Assembly: GCF_902498845.1 (NCBI RefSeq)
Contig: NZ_CABVLM010000002.1
Location: 403,063-467,062, forward strand
Length of the DNA stretch: 64,000 bases
DNA from: Pseudoalteromonas rhizosphaerae
Lineage (GTDB): Bacteria; Pseudomonadota; Gammaproteobacteria; Enterobacterales; Alteromonadaceae
Direction: 5' to 3'
Part shown: one piece after another, positions 28,304-37,849 of the stretch
How the letters are laid out: each line of letters opens with the position of its first letter
Numbering within the stretch: position 1 is the first letter of the stretch
Program-made: the position numbers and the translations under genes
Notes under the pieces: generated by a model
Database searches by the model: none
The model's input: the letters and a program-made list of their open reading frames with translations, nothing else
Told to the model about the DNA's origin: nothing

Positions 28304-29908
28304 TCAACTGGTTTTAAATTCAATCTCTATTTTTCCTTCTTGCAGTTTTACGTTACAAGGAGGATAGCTGCGATTTGTTCTTAATACTTTATCGAAAATG
28401 TGGATTTCTACCCCAGAATGCAATTTTTTATTGACCGCTAAATTAGCATTATCAAGTAGTTCATATAGACTTTGTTCTAGCGTTGTTAGGCGTTTTTCTA
28501 GCTGCTCTGCTTGTTGGCAATAATGTTGCTGAGTAGCTCCAATTTTAGCGAGCAATAGTTTTTTCTTATCTAAATCTTTTACTAAATCGGCCTTTTCTAG
28601 CGTTGCTTGCAGGGTGTCTAATTGCTCATCGGTTTTAGCTAATTCTTTAAGGCATTCATCGGTTTCAGTAGTAACAGACTTTCCTGAAGCAACCATGTTT
28701 ATGAGCATTTTAGCGCCAGATTCATTACCAATTTCACCAGCGATAATCATTCCGGCATCCAGGATCTCGCCACCAAATAACTTCCCTTGTGGATTGTCTG
28801 CTTGGCCTATCTGTAAAAGCTTAGTCGCTTTCATTGCGCAGTGGCTAGCTTGGCGCTCAATAAAAATATTATTACCTTCAAGGTAGCTATATTGGGAGTG
28901 AGATAAATGAATATCACCGTTACAAATAATTTTGCACGAAAGCGTTTTATCATCTAGCTGGTGGCCAATCACACCTTGTTTAATGGTGATATTACCTTGC
29001 GCTGTCAGCTCTCCGGATTCAACCGTGCCCATCACAGTTATATCGCCTTTTGCGGTTACTTTCATGCCAGGCTCTATATTATGAGTGACAATAATGCTGC
29101 CATCAAAGTTTATATGGCCGCTTTTAACTGTGACATCGCCAATCGTAAAAATATCATCAACGCGCATACCATTTTGAATTTCGACTGGTACGCCCGCAAT
29201 ACTTGAGATTAATTCAAGAGGATTAGTTTTTGATATTTCACTGCCCTCACCAGCAACTAGCGGGCTACTTTCTCCTGCTTTTGCCGGAAGGACATCGCCT
29301 TTTACGGTAAAACCTTCTTTACCAGGGGTTGCGGGTTGCTGTCGAACTAATAATGTACCGGGTTCAACACTTGCTAACTTGCCAAAGTCGCGCATATCGA
29401 CAGTGCCATCTTCGCGCAGTTTCGGGGTATGCAAACGCTCTTTTAAAGTTAATACTTGAGGGAGTAATTTTGATGATTTGCCGTCTTCTGGTAAGCGACC
29501 TTTAGCGAGGATACCTTTAACGGTAGTGCCAGCGGGTAATTCAAATTGTTTTTGTAGCAGCTGCTCTAAAAATGCTTGTTTGTAGCCCCGAGCAACCCCA
29601 GCTTTGATCAGCTGCTGTTTCGCTTGATCAAGGGCCAAAACTTTGCCACCTTGTGCGAGTGTGAGTTCGCCTGTTGCTAACATTTTATCATCACTGAGTG
29701 TAACAGTTAGTGTGGCGTCATGCTTACTGGCAACCACTAAACTACGTTCGCTACTAGGCTCTTTAAAAAAAGCATTGATAGCATCATAGTCTATGCGACA
29801 TTCACAGAATGTTGATTTTTCTAGAGCCTCAATAACAAAAGCGGCACTAGGCGGCGAATGTTCTATAACATCGAGTAGTACATTACCGTTATGAGCAAGC
29901 TTAAACAC
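28304..29908 (-). CDS. DUF342 / FapA-like protein
   Basis: 534 residues from GTG 29908, with AGGATG upstream. The N-terminal half leads into a run of short beta turns (GHINFDGSIIVTHNIEPGMK; GELTAQGNITIKQGVIG), the polymer-forming right-handed beta-helix of DUF342. The C-terminus has a coiled coil (about 425-490). The family is called FapA ('flagellar assembly protein A') in some genomes, but no flagellar gene is near. Function here unknown; the coiled coil and helix suggest an intracellular scaffold. Confidence 0.8.
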   Translation of the reverse strand: MFKLAHNGNVLLDVIEHSPPSAAFVIEALEKSTFCECRIDYDAINAFFKEPSSERSLVVASKHDATLTVTLSDDKMLATGELTLAQGGKVLALDQAKQQLIKAGVARGYKQAFLEQLLQKQFELPAGTTVKGILAKGRLPEDGKSSKLLPQVLTLKERLHTPKLREDGTVDMRDFGKLASVEPGTLLVRQQPATPGKEGFTVKGDVLPAKAGESSPLVAGEGSEISKTNPLELISSIAGVPVEIQNGMRVDDIFTIGDVTVKSGHINFDGSIIVTHNIEPGMKVTAKGDITVMGTVESGELTAQGNITIKQGVIGHQLDDKTLSCKIICNGDIHLSHSQYSYLEGNNIFIERQASHCAMKATKLLQIGQADNPQGKLFGGEILDAGMIIAGEIGNESGAKMLINMVASGKSVTTETDECLKELAKTDEQLDTLQATLEKADLVKDLDKKKLLLAKIGATQQHYCQQAEQLEKRLTTLEQSLYELLDNANLAVNKKLHSGVEIHIFDKVLRTNRSYPPCNVKLQEGKIEIEFKTS

Positions 29909-30022
29909 GGATCATCCTTTTACAACACTTAAGTTAAAGGTTTTTATAATTATATAAAGATAGAGTGCTAGAGATTTGAATAACTGTCAAGAAGATCGAG
30001 GAAAAGGGGACTGATGAGTTAA

Positions 30023-30050
30023 TACACCTAAGTATAAATACTTAGGTGTA
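30023..30050. terminator. Palindromic hairpin downstream of ridA
   Basis: A perfect 12-bp stem (TACACCTAAGTA / TACTTAGGTGTA) with loop TAAA. No clear T-run on the ridA-coding strand, so a weak terminator or 3' stabiliser. Confidence 0.55.
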
Positions 30051-30061
30051 TTGCTGTAAGC

Positions 30062-30454
30062 TTAATTTGTTGAAGGCAATTCCATAATACCGTCAATTTC
30101 AACTTGCACGTTTTTTGGTAATGCGCGCACGCCAATTGCTGCTCGGGCAGGATAAGGTGCTTTGAAGTATTGGCTCATTACTTCATTTACCGTCGCAAAG
30201 TTAGATAGATCAGTTAAATAGATATTAACTTTTACCAAGTCTTGGATGTTGCCACCGGCTTCTTCACATACCGCACTAATATTTTTAAATACTTGATGTG
30301 TTTGTTCTGCGAAATCTTCAGAGATCACTTCCATCGTTGCGGGAACTAATGGAATTTGACCCGATAAGTAAACTGCTGTACCAACTTTTACTGCTTGGCT
30401 ATAAGTGCCGATGGCAGCAGGTGCTAGATCCGTAGAAATAAATGCTTTATTCAT
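30062..30454 (-). CDS. ridA: RidA family enamine/imine deaminase
   Basis: 130 residues. RidA signature: [19 protein letters not shown] at the N-terminus and the active-site arginine in [20 protein letters not shown]. It hydrolyses 2-aminoacrylate and related reactive enamines formed by PLP enzymes. It lies 12 bases downstream of spoT, in the same operon. Confidence 0.94.
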   Translation of the reverse strand: MNKAFISTDLAPAAIGTYSQAVKVGTAVYLSGQIPLVPATMEVISEDFAEQTHQVFKNISAVCEEAGGNIQDLVKVNIYLTDLSNFATVNEVMSQYFKAPYPARAAIGVRALPKNVQVEIDGIMELPSTN

Positions 30455-30466
30455 GATTTTCCTATA

Positions 30467-32572
30467 TTATTTTTTACGATAGACTTTTTGCACATCAGGC
30501 ATTACGCGAATGCGGCGCATGATATTAGCAACATGGACACGGTTTTTCACGGTGATCCCTAAATCTATCACGTATAAATTACTTTCTTTTTCGTCTGTGG
30601 CTATTTCTATTATGTTTGCTTGAGTTGTAGCAATTACATTGGTTAGTTTTGCGAGTGCGCCTTGGTGGTTTATGATTTCTACACGCAGTGCTGCAATATA
30701 TTCTTTTTCTGGATTATCATCCCATTTAACAACCAAGTACTTGGAGCGTTCAGTTTCCCAGCCACGAATATTTTTACATTCTTGGCGGTGAACCGTGATG
30801 CCTTTACCTTGGCTTATATGTGCGGTGATAGCATCCCCTGGCACTGGTCGACAACATTTAGAATAATTAACTAGCATGCCTTCAGTACCAATAATGGTCG
30901 CTTTAGCATTTTTAGTCATATCGCCTAAATCATCATTGTCATTTTGCAGTAAGCGGCGTGCGATCAGCATGCTCATTAAATTACCGCAGCCAATTTCAAC
31001 TAATAGCTCTAATACAGTATTGAGTTCATGTTCTGCTAATACGCGACTAATATTTTCGTCAGGCAGATCATCGAACTTCGTTTCACCTAAAGCTGAGTCG
31101 AGTAAGCGACGGCCAAGTAATAAAGCTTCTTCATGATGTTGGCTCCTCAGGTAATTACGAATTCCTAAACGTGCTTTACCGGTAACAATAAAGTTTAACC
31201 ACGTTGCGTTAGGGTGCGCACCTGAGCTGGTAATCACTTCAACTGTTTGACCCGTATCTAATGCTTTACTTAACGGATGAGGTTTGCGGTTAACGCGTGC
31301 ACCCACACAGGTATTACCAACATCGGTATGGACCGCGTATGCAAAATCAACGGCGGTTGCACCCATAGGTAACTCGACTATGCGACCATCAGGAGTGAAC
31401 ACGTAAATTTCTTCTGGGAATAGCTCTGTTTTAACGTTTTCAACAAATTCAAATGATGAGCCTGCGCTTTGTTGTAATTCCAACAAACTTTGCATCCACT
31501 GACGTGCACGTTGTTGTGCAGTGTGGCCTGCGTTATCACCGGATTTTTTATACATCCAATGAGCAGCAACTCCTTTATCTGCCATGTGATCCATATCGTG
31601 AGTACGGATCTGGATCTCAACAGGGATCCCATGAGGACCAACTAATGAGGTATGCAACGATTGATAACCATTAGTTTTAGGTACTGCTATATAATCTTTA
31701 AAGCGAGTTTCGATTGGTTTATATAAATTATGGGCAACGCCAAGTACCCGATAGCAGATATCCATTGAATCAACTGCAATTCTAAATGCGTAGATATCCA
31801 TGACTTCATTAAACAGTAACTCTTTATTAAGCATTTTTTTATAAATACTATATAAATGTTTTTCGCGCCCAGAAACAGTGGCTGTAATGCCAGCTTCTTC
31901 AAGGCGTGCTGTTATCTCGGTTTGGATATTTGAAATGACTTCTTTGCGATTGCCGCGCGCTTTGGCAACTTCTGACTTTAAAGCGCGATGACGCATCGGG
32001 TAGAGGGCTTGAAAACCTAAATCCTCTAACTCATTTTTAATATCGTGAATACCTAAACGATTAGCAATCGGCGCATAAATCTCTAACGTTTCGCGGGCAA
32101 TACGTCGACGTTTGTCAGGACGTAATGCTCCAAGAGTGCGCATATTATGAGTACGATCAGCAAGTTTGATTAAAATAACACGAATATCTTGTGTCATTGC
32201 CATAATCATTTTTCGATAGTTTTCAGCTTGGAATTCTTTTTTATCTTTAAAGCTGAGCTTATCAAGTTTGCTTACGCCCTCAACTAATTCTGCGACTGTC
32301 TCACCAAAAATTTCGGCTAAATCTTGTTGGCTAAAGTCGGTGTCTTCAATCACATCATGCATTAATGCAGCCATTAACGTTTCGTGATCTAAATGCATAC
32401 CAGCCAGAATTTGGCTTACTTCAACAGGGTGAGTAATGTAAGGTTCGCCACTTGAGCGAGTTTGACCCTCATGGGCCTCTCGGGCTACCACATAGGCTTT
32501 TTGTACCAGCTCTACATCAGCAGCAGGTAAGTATTCTGATATTTTCTTTTTTAGACCTTCAAAAAGATACAT
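30467..32572 (-). CDS. spoT: Bifunctional (p)ppGpp synthase/hydrolase SpoT
   Basis: 701 residues, one less than E. coli. The HD hydrolase domain has GEPYITHPVEVSQIL and LMHDVIEDT. The synthetase domain has KTNGYQSLHTSLVGP and IPVEIQIRTHDMDHMA, and TGS (FTPDGRIVELPMGATAVDFA), helical and ACT domains complete the protein. It controls the stringent response alarmone level. Gene order gmk-rpoZ-spoT is the standard gammaproteobacterial one; ridA replaces trmH as the next gene. Confidence 0.97.
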   Translation of the reverse strand: MYLFEGLKKKISEYLPAADVELVQKAYVVAREAHEGQTRSSGEPYITHPVEVSQILAGMHLDHETLMAALMHDVIEDTDFSQQDLAEIFGETVAELVEGVSKLDKLSFKDKKEFQAENYRKMIMAMTQDIRVILIKLADRTHNMRTLGALRPDKRRRIARETLEIYAPIANRLGIHDIKNELEDLGFQALYPMRHRALKSEVAKARGNRKEVISNIQTEITARLEEAGITATVSGREKHLYSIYKKMLNKELLFNEVMDIYAFRIAVDSMDICYRVLGVAHNLYKPIETRFKDYIAVPKTNGYQSLHTSLVGPHGIPVEIQIRTHDMDHMADKGVAAHWMYKKSGDNAGHTAQQRARQWMQSLLELQQSAGSSFEFVENVKTELFPEEIYVFTPDGRIVELPMGATAVDFAYAVHTDVGNTCVGARVNRKPHPLSKALDTGQTVEVITSSGAHPNATWLNFIVTGKARLGIRNYLRSQHHEEALLLGRRLLDSALGETKFDDLPDENISRVLAEHELNTVLELLVEIGCGNLMSMLIARRLLQNDNDDLGDMTKNAKATIIGTEGMLVNYSKCCRPVPGDAITAHISQGKGITVHRQECKNIRGWETERSKYLVVKWDDNPEKEYIAALRVEIINHQGALAKLTNVIATTQANIIEIATDEKESNLYVIDLGITVKNRVHVANIMRRIRVMPDVQKVYRKK

Positions 32573-32643
32573 TCACACTCCAATGTTCTCGTGAAGCAAA
32601 TAGGTAACGGTATGTTAAGAATATACGATGAAAAGAAGGGATT

Positions 32644-32678
32644 GCCAACGGCTAGAATAGAAATACTATACCGTTGGC
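32644..32678 (-). terminator. Hairpin between rpoZ and spoT
   Basis: An 8-bp stem GCCAACGG / CCGTTGGC about 20 bases downstream of the rpoZ stop, followed on the minus strand by a pyrimidine-rich stretch. It may attenuate read-through into spoT. Confidence 0.4.
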
Positions 32679-32700
32679 TAAATCAGACAAGGAAGTCAGA

Positions 32701-32976
32701 TTATTGGTTGCCGCCTACAATAGCTGCAACTGCAGCCATTTCAGCCGCCTCTTGATGTTGTTGCTCTTCACGATCAATAAGATCCATTGATGAGCTATCT
32801 ACTAAACCAAGTTCAATTTCACGTAAAGCAACAACCGTTGGTTTATCGTTTTCAGGATCAACCAGTGGCTTTTTACCACCGACCGCGATTTGACGGGCAC
32901 GACGGGCCGCAACTAAAATTAAATCAAAACGATTACCAATTGCATCTACTGCATCTTCAACAGTTACGCGAGCCAT
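32701..32976 (-). CDS. rpoZ: RNA polymerase omega subunit
   Basis: 91 residues, the E. coli length, starting [20 protein letters not shown] and containing [16 protein letters not shown]. Omega aids assembly of RNA polymerase and is part of a ppGpp binding site, which fits its place beside spoT. Confidence 0.97.
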   Translation of the reverse strand: MARVTVEDAVDAIGNRFDLILVAARRARQIAVGGKKPLVDPENDKPTVVALREIELGLVDSSSMDLIDREEQQHQEAAEMAAVAAIVGGNQ

Positions 32977-33093
32977 CTTAGCACTCCAAATAAATTTTTA
33001 AGCAAAGACGTAGTTTACTGCACCGAGTCAGATTCGCCAATAGCTTGTGGTTAATTTAAACAAATAAAATACTTACTGAACCCAAATTAGGAT

Positions 33094-33714
33094 TTAACGC
33101 AGTAAGTCTACGAGTAAATCTTGATGGCGAATAGCTTGGCTTTGTAGCGATAAGCGTTTTGCCAATACGATCGTCTCAATTTCCTTCAGCGCAGTTGCAA
33201 AATCATCGTTAACCACGACATAGTCATATTCATTGTAATGAGACGTTTCAGATTGTGCTTTTGCCATGCGACCAGCAATGATTTCTTGTGAATCTTGGCC
33301 GCGATTATTTAAGCGCGCTTCAAGCTCAACTTTTGACGGTGGTAGGATAAAAATGGTTTCAACATCAGCGACCAGATCACGAACTTGACGTGCACCTTGC
33401 CAATCAATATCTAAAAATACATCAATACCTGCTGCAAGCTGCTCTTCAATTGCTTGCTTTGATGTACCGTAGTAATTATCGAACACTTGCGCCCATTCAA
33501 AAAAATCATTCTTTTCAATTAATGATTTGAATTCATCAACATTTACAAAGTGGTAATGCACGCCATTTGCTTCGCCCGGACGAGGCGAGCGAGTAGTATG
33601 CGATACAGATACTTTCATATCATTATACTTAGTTAACAATGCATTGATTAAGCTGGATTTACCCGCACCAGATGGTGCCGATAAAATAAATAAGTTTCCG
33701 CAAGAGTGTGCCAT
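33094..33714 (-). CDS. gmk: Guanylate kinase
   Basis: 206 residues. P-loop [16 protein letters not shown] at the N-terminus; GMP-binding residues in [19 protein letters not shown]; lid region around residue 140. It phosphorylates GMP to GDP. First gene of the gmk-rpoZ-spoT cluster. Confidence 0.97.
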   Translation of the reverse strand: MAHSCGNLFILSAPSGAGKSSLINALLTKYNDMKVSVSHTTRSPRPGEANGVHYHFVNVDEFKSLIEKNDFFEWAQVFDNYYGTSKQAIEEQLAAGIDVFLDIDWQGARQVRDLVADVETIFILPPSKVELEARLNNRGQDSQEIIAGRMAKAQSETSHYNEYDYVVVNDDFATALKEIETIVLAKRLSLQSQAIRHQDLLVDLLR

Positions 33715-33920
33715 GGGTTTTTACCTAAAATAAACCGACTAGAGCTGCTAATAAGCTCCGCCTTAATTTTGGTATTGTACTTTATTTAGTGAAGTTTACT
33801 CAACTGCCGAAAGTATCCTAGTGAGGTGATTAAATTTTAACGTATTAATAACCGTATTTTTGTTACGGCAATGATGACTGTTTAAAAAACTCCCGCATTT
33901 TAACGATTATTTGTACTTAG

Positions 33921-33933
33921 TTGCATAATGCAA
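33921..33933. promoter_or_regulatory. Putative SypG-type activator site 1 (LruC gene)
   Basis: A perfect palindrome TTGCA-TAA-TGCAA, about 80 bases upstream of the -24 element at 34008. The same palindrome recurs near the other sigma-54 promoters in this window. Confidence 0.65.
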
Positions 33934-33942
33934 AAATGGTCG

Positions 33943-33955
33943 TTGCAAGTTGCAT
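33943..33955. promoter_or_regulatory. Putative SypG-type activator site 2 (LruC gene)
   Basis: TTGCA-AGT-TGCAT, one mismatch from the palindrome. Its centre is 22 bases (two helical turns) from site 1, so both would lie on one DNA face. Confidence 0.6.
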
Positions 33956-34006
33956 CTTTCATCTTCAACTTTATTTTATTTTGTTTTATTTCAATGTTTT
34001 ATTTTT

Positions 34007-34022
34007 TGGAATGATGCCTGCA
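34007..34022 (+). promoter_or_regulatory. Putative sigma-54 promoter of the LruC gene
   Basis: TGGAATGATGCCTGCA: GG and GC separated by exactly 10 bases, fitting TGGCACG-N4-TTGCA. The predicted transcript would start about 24 bases before the ATG at 34057, just upstream of its GAGGG. Confidence 0.65.
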
Positions 34023-34056
34023 TTGGTACAGTTACTTAATGATTGAGGGCTTACTA

Positions 34057-36252
34057 ATGAGATTAACCCATTTAGCCATAGCGTGTTTAGTTTCACTTCC
34101 TTGTGCTGTATTTAGCCAGCCATTCGATAATTGCCCTAGTCAGGCATTTTTGATGCAGGATGCAAAGGCACAGCTTTACGGTATAGATTTAGTATCGGCT
34201 AAACCTACGATTTTATCATCGGCTTTGACGTTTGCTAGCGAGGCAAATAATGAAAGTGTGAATGCCGTCGGTTTTAATTACAAAGACCAATACTTATACG
34301 GTTTTAGCCGACAATCGCCTAAAAGCGTGGTGCAAATTGGTAGCAACTACGAAATGAAGCGGTTAAATGTTACTGGCCTACCCGATACTAATTTTTATGT
34401 AGGTGATATTCAAGTGACTGGTGAGCAAGCAAATCAAAGTGCGATGTATTATGTATATACTCCCAATTTTGGTTTATATGAAATCAATCTAGAGGGTGAT
34501 CTAGATGCCCCCATAACTGCTCGGCTACTACCTGCAACCGACACATGGAACTTAGGTATATTTGATTTTGCATTTCATCCGCAAAGTAATCTGTTATACG
34601 CAGTTGAATCAAATGGTGATTTGCATGAAATTAACGTTGCAGAAAATACTACCAAGTTTATTACTCAAGTTGATATTGGTGATGATACGGGCGCATTTGG
34701 TGCTGCCTATTTTGATATCAATGGTCAGTTTTATTTTAGTAATAATAAAAGCGGAAAAATTCACAAAGTTGATTTAAGTATTAGTCCTGTTGTTGGTTAT
34801 ACGCCTGTTGCGAATGTGTTTACATCGGGCCCTAAGTCAAGTCAGAACGATGGGGCTCGTTGTGCTATTGCCGAAGTTGAGGTAACAGATAGTTCGATTG
34901 ATTTTGGTGATGCTCCTCTACCTTATAACACCAGTTTAGAGCAAAGCGGAGCCAGGCATTTATTCGATCCTAACAGCACTGGCAGTAACCTGATTTATTT
35001 AGGCGATACAGTCGATGGTGAAAATATCAATACTGATGCCGACTTAATCAACAACCCAGTTGATGCATCAGATGATGGGGTGAGCTTTGTGACGGCAATA
35101 TCGGCGGGTCAAGATAGCCAAATTATTGTAAACGCCTCTGCGAGTAGCTTTTTATATGCATGGTTTGATTGGGATCAAAATGGCGGCTTTAGTGAAAGTG
35201 AGCGCATAATAACTAAATATCAACTTAATCAAGGCGATAACAGTATTTTAATTAATGTACCTAGTAATGTTAAAGCTGGGCAGACATGGGCTCGTTTTAG
35301 GGTAACTGATGGCTCGGAAGCTTCGCTTATTACTGCCACTGGCGGTGTTTTAGGTGGTGAGGTGGAAGATTATGAAATAACAACATTTGTTAGTGCTGTA
35401 TACCCAGGAGAAAACGATTGGGTGACACTTGCTTATGAAGATAAATGGCCGTTTGCAGGTGATTATGACTTTAATGACGTGGTCGTAAATTACCGTACTA
35501 CTCAGCTCATTGAGGGCACTAATGTTGTTGGTTATAAAATTGATGGCCAGTTAATTGGTGTAGGAGCAACCTATCATAATGGCTTTGCGGTAAGCCTTAA
35601 AGAGACGGTAAATAATACAACTTACTCAATTTTAAGTAGAGAAGTCGATGCCGATAATATTCGGTTTGTGATTAATGGCGAACTACAAACAGGCTCATTT
35701 TTGGAAGCAAACACAGAGCAGGCTATTTTAATTTTTATGCAAGACACTTGGCTGCATGTGAATAAGCAATCAGGGTGCGAGTATTTTAGAACGGAAAGTA
35801 ATTGCGACGTCAACAGCAAAGTAACTTTTAGTATGACTATCCCATTAAAAGTCCCTAAAGCGAAAATATTATCCCCCGGAACATTATTAGACCCTTTTAT
35901 TTTTGCTACAGAGGGCTTTTATCACGGCGATTTTTTAGTTGGTAAAAATGCGCGCAGCTGGGAAGTACACATGAAAAATCAAGCGCCCACAGAAGTATTT
36001 GACGCGACTTTGTTTGATCTCAGTGGTGCAGATGATGTGAGCCAGCAAGAAAGTGGTTTGTTTTTCTTAACTGAAAACGGCCTACCATGGGCGATTGAAG
36101 TAGGAGTGCAATGGTTACATCCACTTGAAGGTGTAGATATAACCGATGCCTACGATAGCTTTGCTAATTTTGCTCAGTCGTCAGGAAAGCAAAATCCACA
36201 ATGGTTCAATCGCTACAACAGCAATAATGTGGCAGTTAGAGGAGAACAGTAA
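34057..36252 (+). CDS. Secreted LruC-domain protein
   Basis: 731 residues from the ATG at 34057, chosen because GAGGG lies 7 bases upstream and a signal peptide follows (MRLTHLAIACLVSLPCAVFS). Residues to about 280 look like a beta-propeller-type region (FAFHPQSNLLYAVESNGDLH). A middle domain around 290-445 ends in the GGEVEDYEI motif seen in many secreted adhesin-like proteins. The C-terminal part from about 450 is an LruC domain (WPFAGDYDFNDVVVNYR). No sortase, PEP-CTERM or TM anchor is seen. Its stop overlaps the next gene (TAATG). With a sigma-54 promoter like those of the exopolysaccharide locus, it is a candidate matrix or surface protein; this role is inference. Confidence 0.85.
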   Translation: MRLTHLAIACLVSLPCAVFSQPFDNCPSQAFLMQDAKAQLYGIDLVSAKPTILSSALTFASEANNESVNAVGFNYKDQYLYGFSRQSPKSVVQIGSNYEMKRLNVTGLPDTNFYVGDIQVTGEQANQSAMYYVYTPNFGLYEINLEGDLDAPITARLLPATDTWNLGIFDFAFHPQSNLLYAVESNGDLHEINVAENTTKFITQVDIGDDTGAFGAAYFDINGQFYFSNNKSGKIHKVDLSISPVVGYTPVANVFTSGPKSSQNDGARCAIAEVEVTDSSIDFGDAPLPYNTSLEQSGARHLFDPNSTGSNLIYLGDTVDGENINTDADLINNPVDASDDGVSFVTAISAGQDSQIIVNASASSFLYAWFDWDQNGGFSESERIITKYQLNQGDNSILINVPSNVKAGQTWARFRVTDGSEASLITATGGVLGGEVEDYEITTFVSAVYPGENDWVTLAYEDKWPFAGDYDFNDVVVNYRTTQLIEGTNVVGYKIDGQLIGVGATYHNGFAVSLKETVNNTTYSILSREVDADNIRFVINGELQTGSFLEANTEQAILIFMQDTWLHVNKQSGCEYFRTESNCDVNSKVTFSMTIPLKVPKAKILSPGTLLDPFIFATEGFYHGDFLVGKNARSWEVHMKNQAPTEVFDATLFDLSGADDVSQQESGLFFLTENGLPWAIEVGVQWLHPLEGVDITDAYDSFANFAQSSGKQNPQWFNRYNSNNVAVRGEQ

Positions 36253-36716
36253 TGAAAAAATTAACCGTTATTTTATGCTTATCATCATTTTTAGTTGCGT
36301 GTGGTGGTGGTGAAAGCGAAAGTACTGCGGCAGTACCTGCAGCTGTTGAATCACTACCATCGAGTGTCGTTCCTATCACCATCGACTCAGCCGGAATGGC
36401 CAGTTTAGTGATAGATGATCGTTTTGATTTATCAACGAAATTTAAACTAAAGATTGATGTAGATCTCTCTATAGGTGACGTAAGAGCTTACTTAAATATT
36501 TGCCAAAAAAAGGCCAATAGCCTACGTGCTGATTATGGAAACTGCTTAGTTAGAGCTCCTTTATCGCAAGGATCTATAAAAACTACGCTTGCAATGAGTA
36601 GACAAGATATCGAGCTGATTGCAGAAATTTGGTTTTACGATACCAGCACTCAACCCCTTTCATTCGCATGGCAGTTTGATACACAAGTAGAACATCAGAT
36701 GTTTGAAATGAGGTAG
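36252..36716 (+). CDS. Small lipoprotein paired with the LruC protein
   Basis: 154 residues with a lipoprotein signal (MKKLTVILCLSSFLVACGGG), the cysteine in LVAC being the lipidation site. After a short linker comes a beta-rich domain with two further cysteines (NICQKK, GNCLVR). I do not recognise the family. Translation is coupled to the LruC gene by a TAATG overlap, so the two products probably act together at the cell surface. Confidence 0.75.
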   Translation: MKKLTVILCLSSFLVACGGGESESTAAVPAAVESLPSSVVPITIDSAGMASLVIDDRFDLSTKFKLKIDVDLSIGDVRAYLNICQKKANSLRADYGNCLVRAPLSQGSIKTTLAMSRQDIELIAEIWFYDTSTQPLSFAWQFDTQVEHQMFEMR

Positions 36717-36757
36717 TAAAAGTCAAAGGTAAGCAGTAACGGTAAAGTGATCAAGCT

Positions 36758-36783
36758 AAAGAATACACCTAGGTATATTCTTT
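36758..36783. terminator. Near-perfect palindrome after the lipoprotein gene
   Basis: A dyad centred on CCTAGG with one mismatched pair out to AAAGAATA / TATTCTTT, ending in a short T-run. Plausible weak terminator; it could instead be a regulatory site for the next gene. Confidence 0.45.
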
Positions 36784-36805
36784 ATACTAGTTAGGGTAGT
36801 GATTT

Positions 36806-37768
36806 ATGTTGAAGTTTCTTAATGATAACAATGGCGATCTTTTGCAAAAAAAGAGGCTAGTAAAATTTTTTGTCGCAGCAGCTGCGTTTATGCTAATTGC
36901 GATTGCCTATAATCCTTCGCAATATTATTACGCTGATCTTTTAGTATCATTGCGTATGCCATTACTAGTTATTGCCTTATGCTTTGCCATGTTGCTTTTA
37001 ATTATAAAAGCAACATATTTAGGTGGGTCGCTATCAATTATATGCTTGATAAGTTTGAGTTCATTATTACCATTGCATTCGTTACCAAGTGAGCAAACCA
37101 AAAATGCGATTTCGATAAAACAAATAAACTTAAATTATAGTAACCCGTTTATTGAATCGCACTTAGTTCGCTTACAAAAACAATCTTGGGATGTATTAAT
37201 TCTGCAAGAGTTTAGTGATTTAAATCGGCATTTGCTCTCTCGTTTTTTAACCAAGGCTAGTTTATTTGGTTATCGTGAAGTAGAGGGGATCCCTTACGGC
37301 ATCGTTGTTATTTCGCGTTTACCTATAATTTATAGACAACAAGTAAAACTTCAAGGGGATAGGTTAGGTTACATTAAACTGCGCTTGTTATTTAATAATG
37401 AAGTTATCACTACGTATATTGCACACCCACCATCACCAAGAACCAAGCAGCACTGGGAAAATAGAAATATTTTACTCGCGGCGCTGCATGCAGCAACAAT
37501 ACAAGAGCAAACACCATGGCTAATTGCAGGTGATTTAAATATTGTCCCTTGGTCACGTTATTTTAGTTGGCAAAGTACACAAAGTTGTTATGGAGCAATT
37601 CCTTATAGTAGTTTTATGCCCTTAAATATTAAGCCGACACTGCTAACCGGGTTACCCATAGATCACTGTGTTTTTGACGAGCAATTTACGTTAAACAGCT
37701 TAATAGTGAGTAATTTTGCAGGAAGTGATCATAAGATGCTTAGTTATAGTTTGAGCCTTCATGATTAA
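36806..37768 (+). CDS. Membrane-anchored endonuclease/exonuclease/phosphatase family protein
   Basis: 320 residues. Three N-terminal hydrophobic segments (about 20-38, 48-70 and 74-92) are followed by an EEP-fold catalytic domain: LILQEFSDLN (the metal-binding QE), YIAHPPSP, LIAGDLNIVPWS (GDxN) and GSDHKMLSYSL (the SDH motif). Family substrates range from DNA to phospholipids and sugar phosphates, and the catalytic domain's side of the membrane is not certain. It lies between the LruC pair and the exopolysaccharide genes; its role there is unknown. Confidence 0.82.
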   Translation: MLKFLNDNNGDLLQKKRLVKFFVAAAAFMLIAIAYNPSQYYYADLLVSLRMPLLVIALCFAMLLLIIKATYLGGSLSIICLISLSSLLPLHSLPSEQTKNAISIKQINLNYSNPFIESHLVRLQKQSWDVLILQEFSDLNRHLLSRFLTKASLFGYREVEGIPYGIVVISRLPIIYRQQVKLQGDRLGYIKLRLLFNNEVITTYIAHPPSPRTKQHWENRNILLAALHAATIQEQTPWLIAGDLNIVPWSRYFSWQSTQSCYGAIPYSSFMPLNIKPTLLTGLPIDHCVFDEQFTLNSLIVSNFAGSDHKMLSYSLSLHD

Positions 37769-37795
37769 CCAAAGTTCAGCTTAGTTAGTTAATAA

Positions 37796-37827
37796 AAATA
37801 GCATGCAGGATTAACTACATGCTATTT
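37796..37827. terminator. Terminator between convergent EEP and GT2 genes
   Basis: A perfect 10-bp stem (AAATAGCATG / CATGCTATTT) with a 12-base loop, preceded by A's and ending in T's. Confidence 0.7.
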
Positions 37828-37849
37828 GATTAAATAAACCAATGCGGAT

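Larger units (their letters stand above)
33715..34056. other. 342-base gap between gmk and the LruC-domain gene
   Basis: Divergent intergenic region. Its right half holds two activator-type palindromes and a sigma-54 promoter, listed separately. The left half is AT-rich and should hold the gmk promoter, but I cannot fix its position. Confidence 0.6.
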
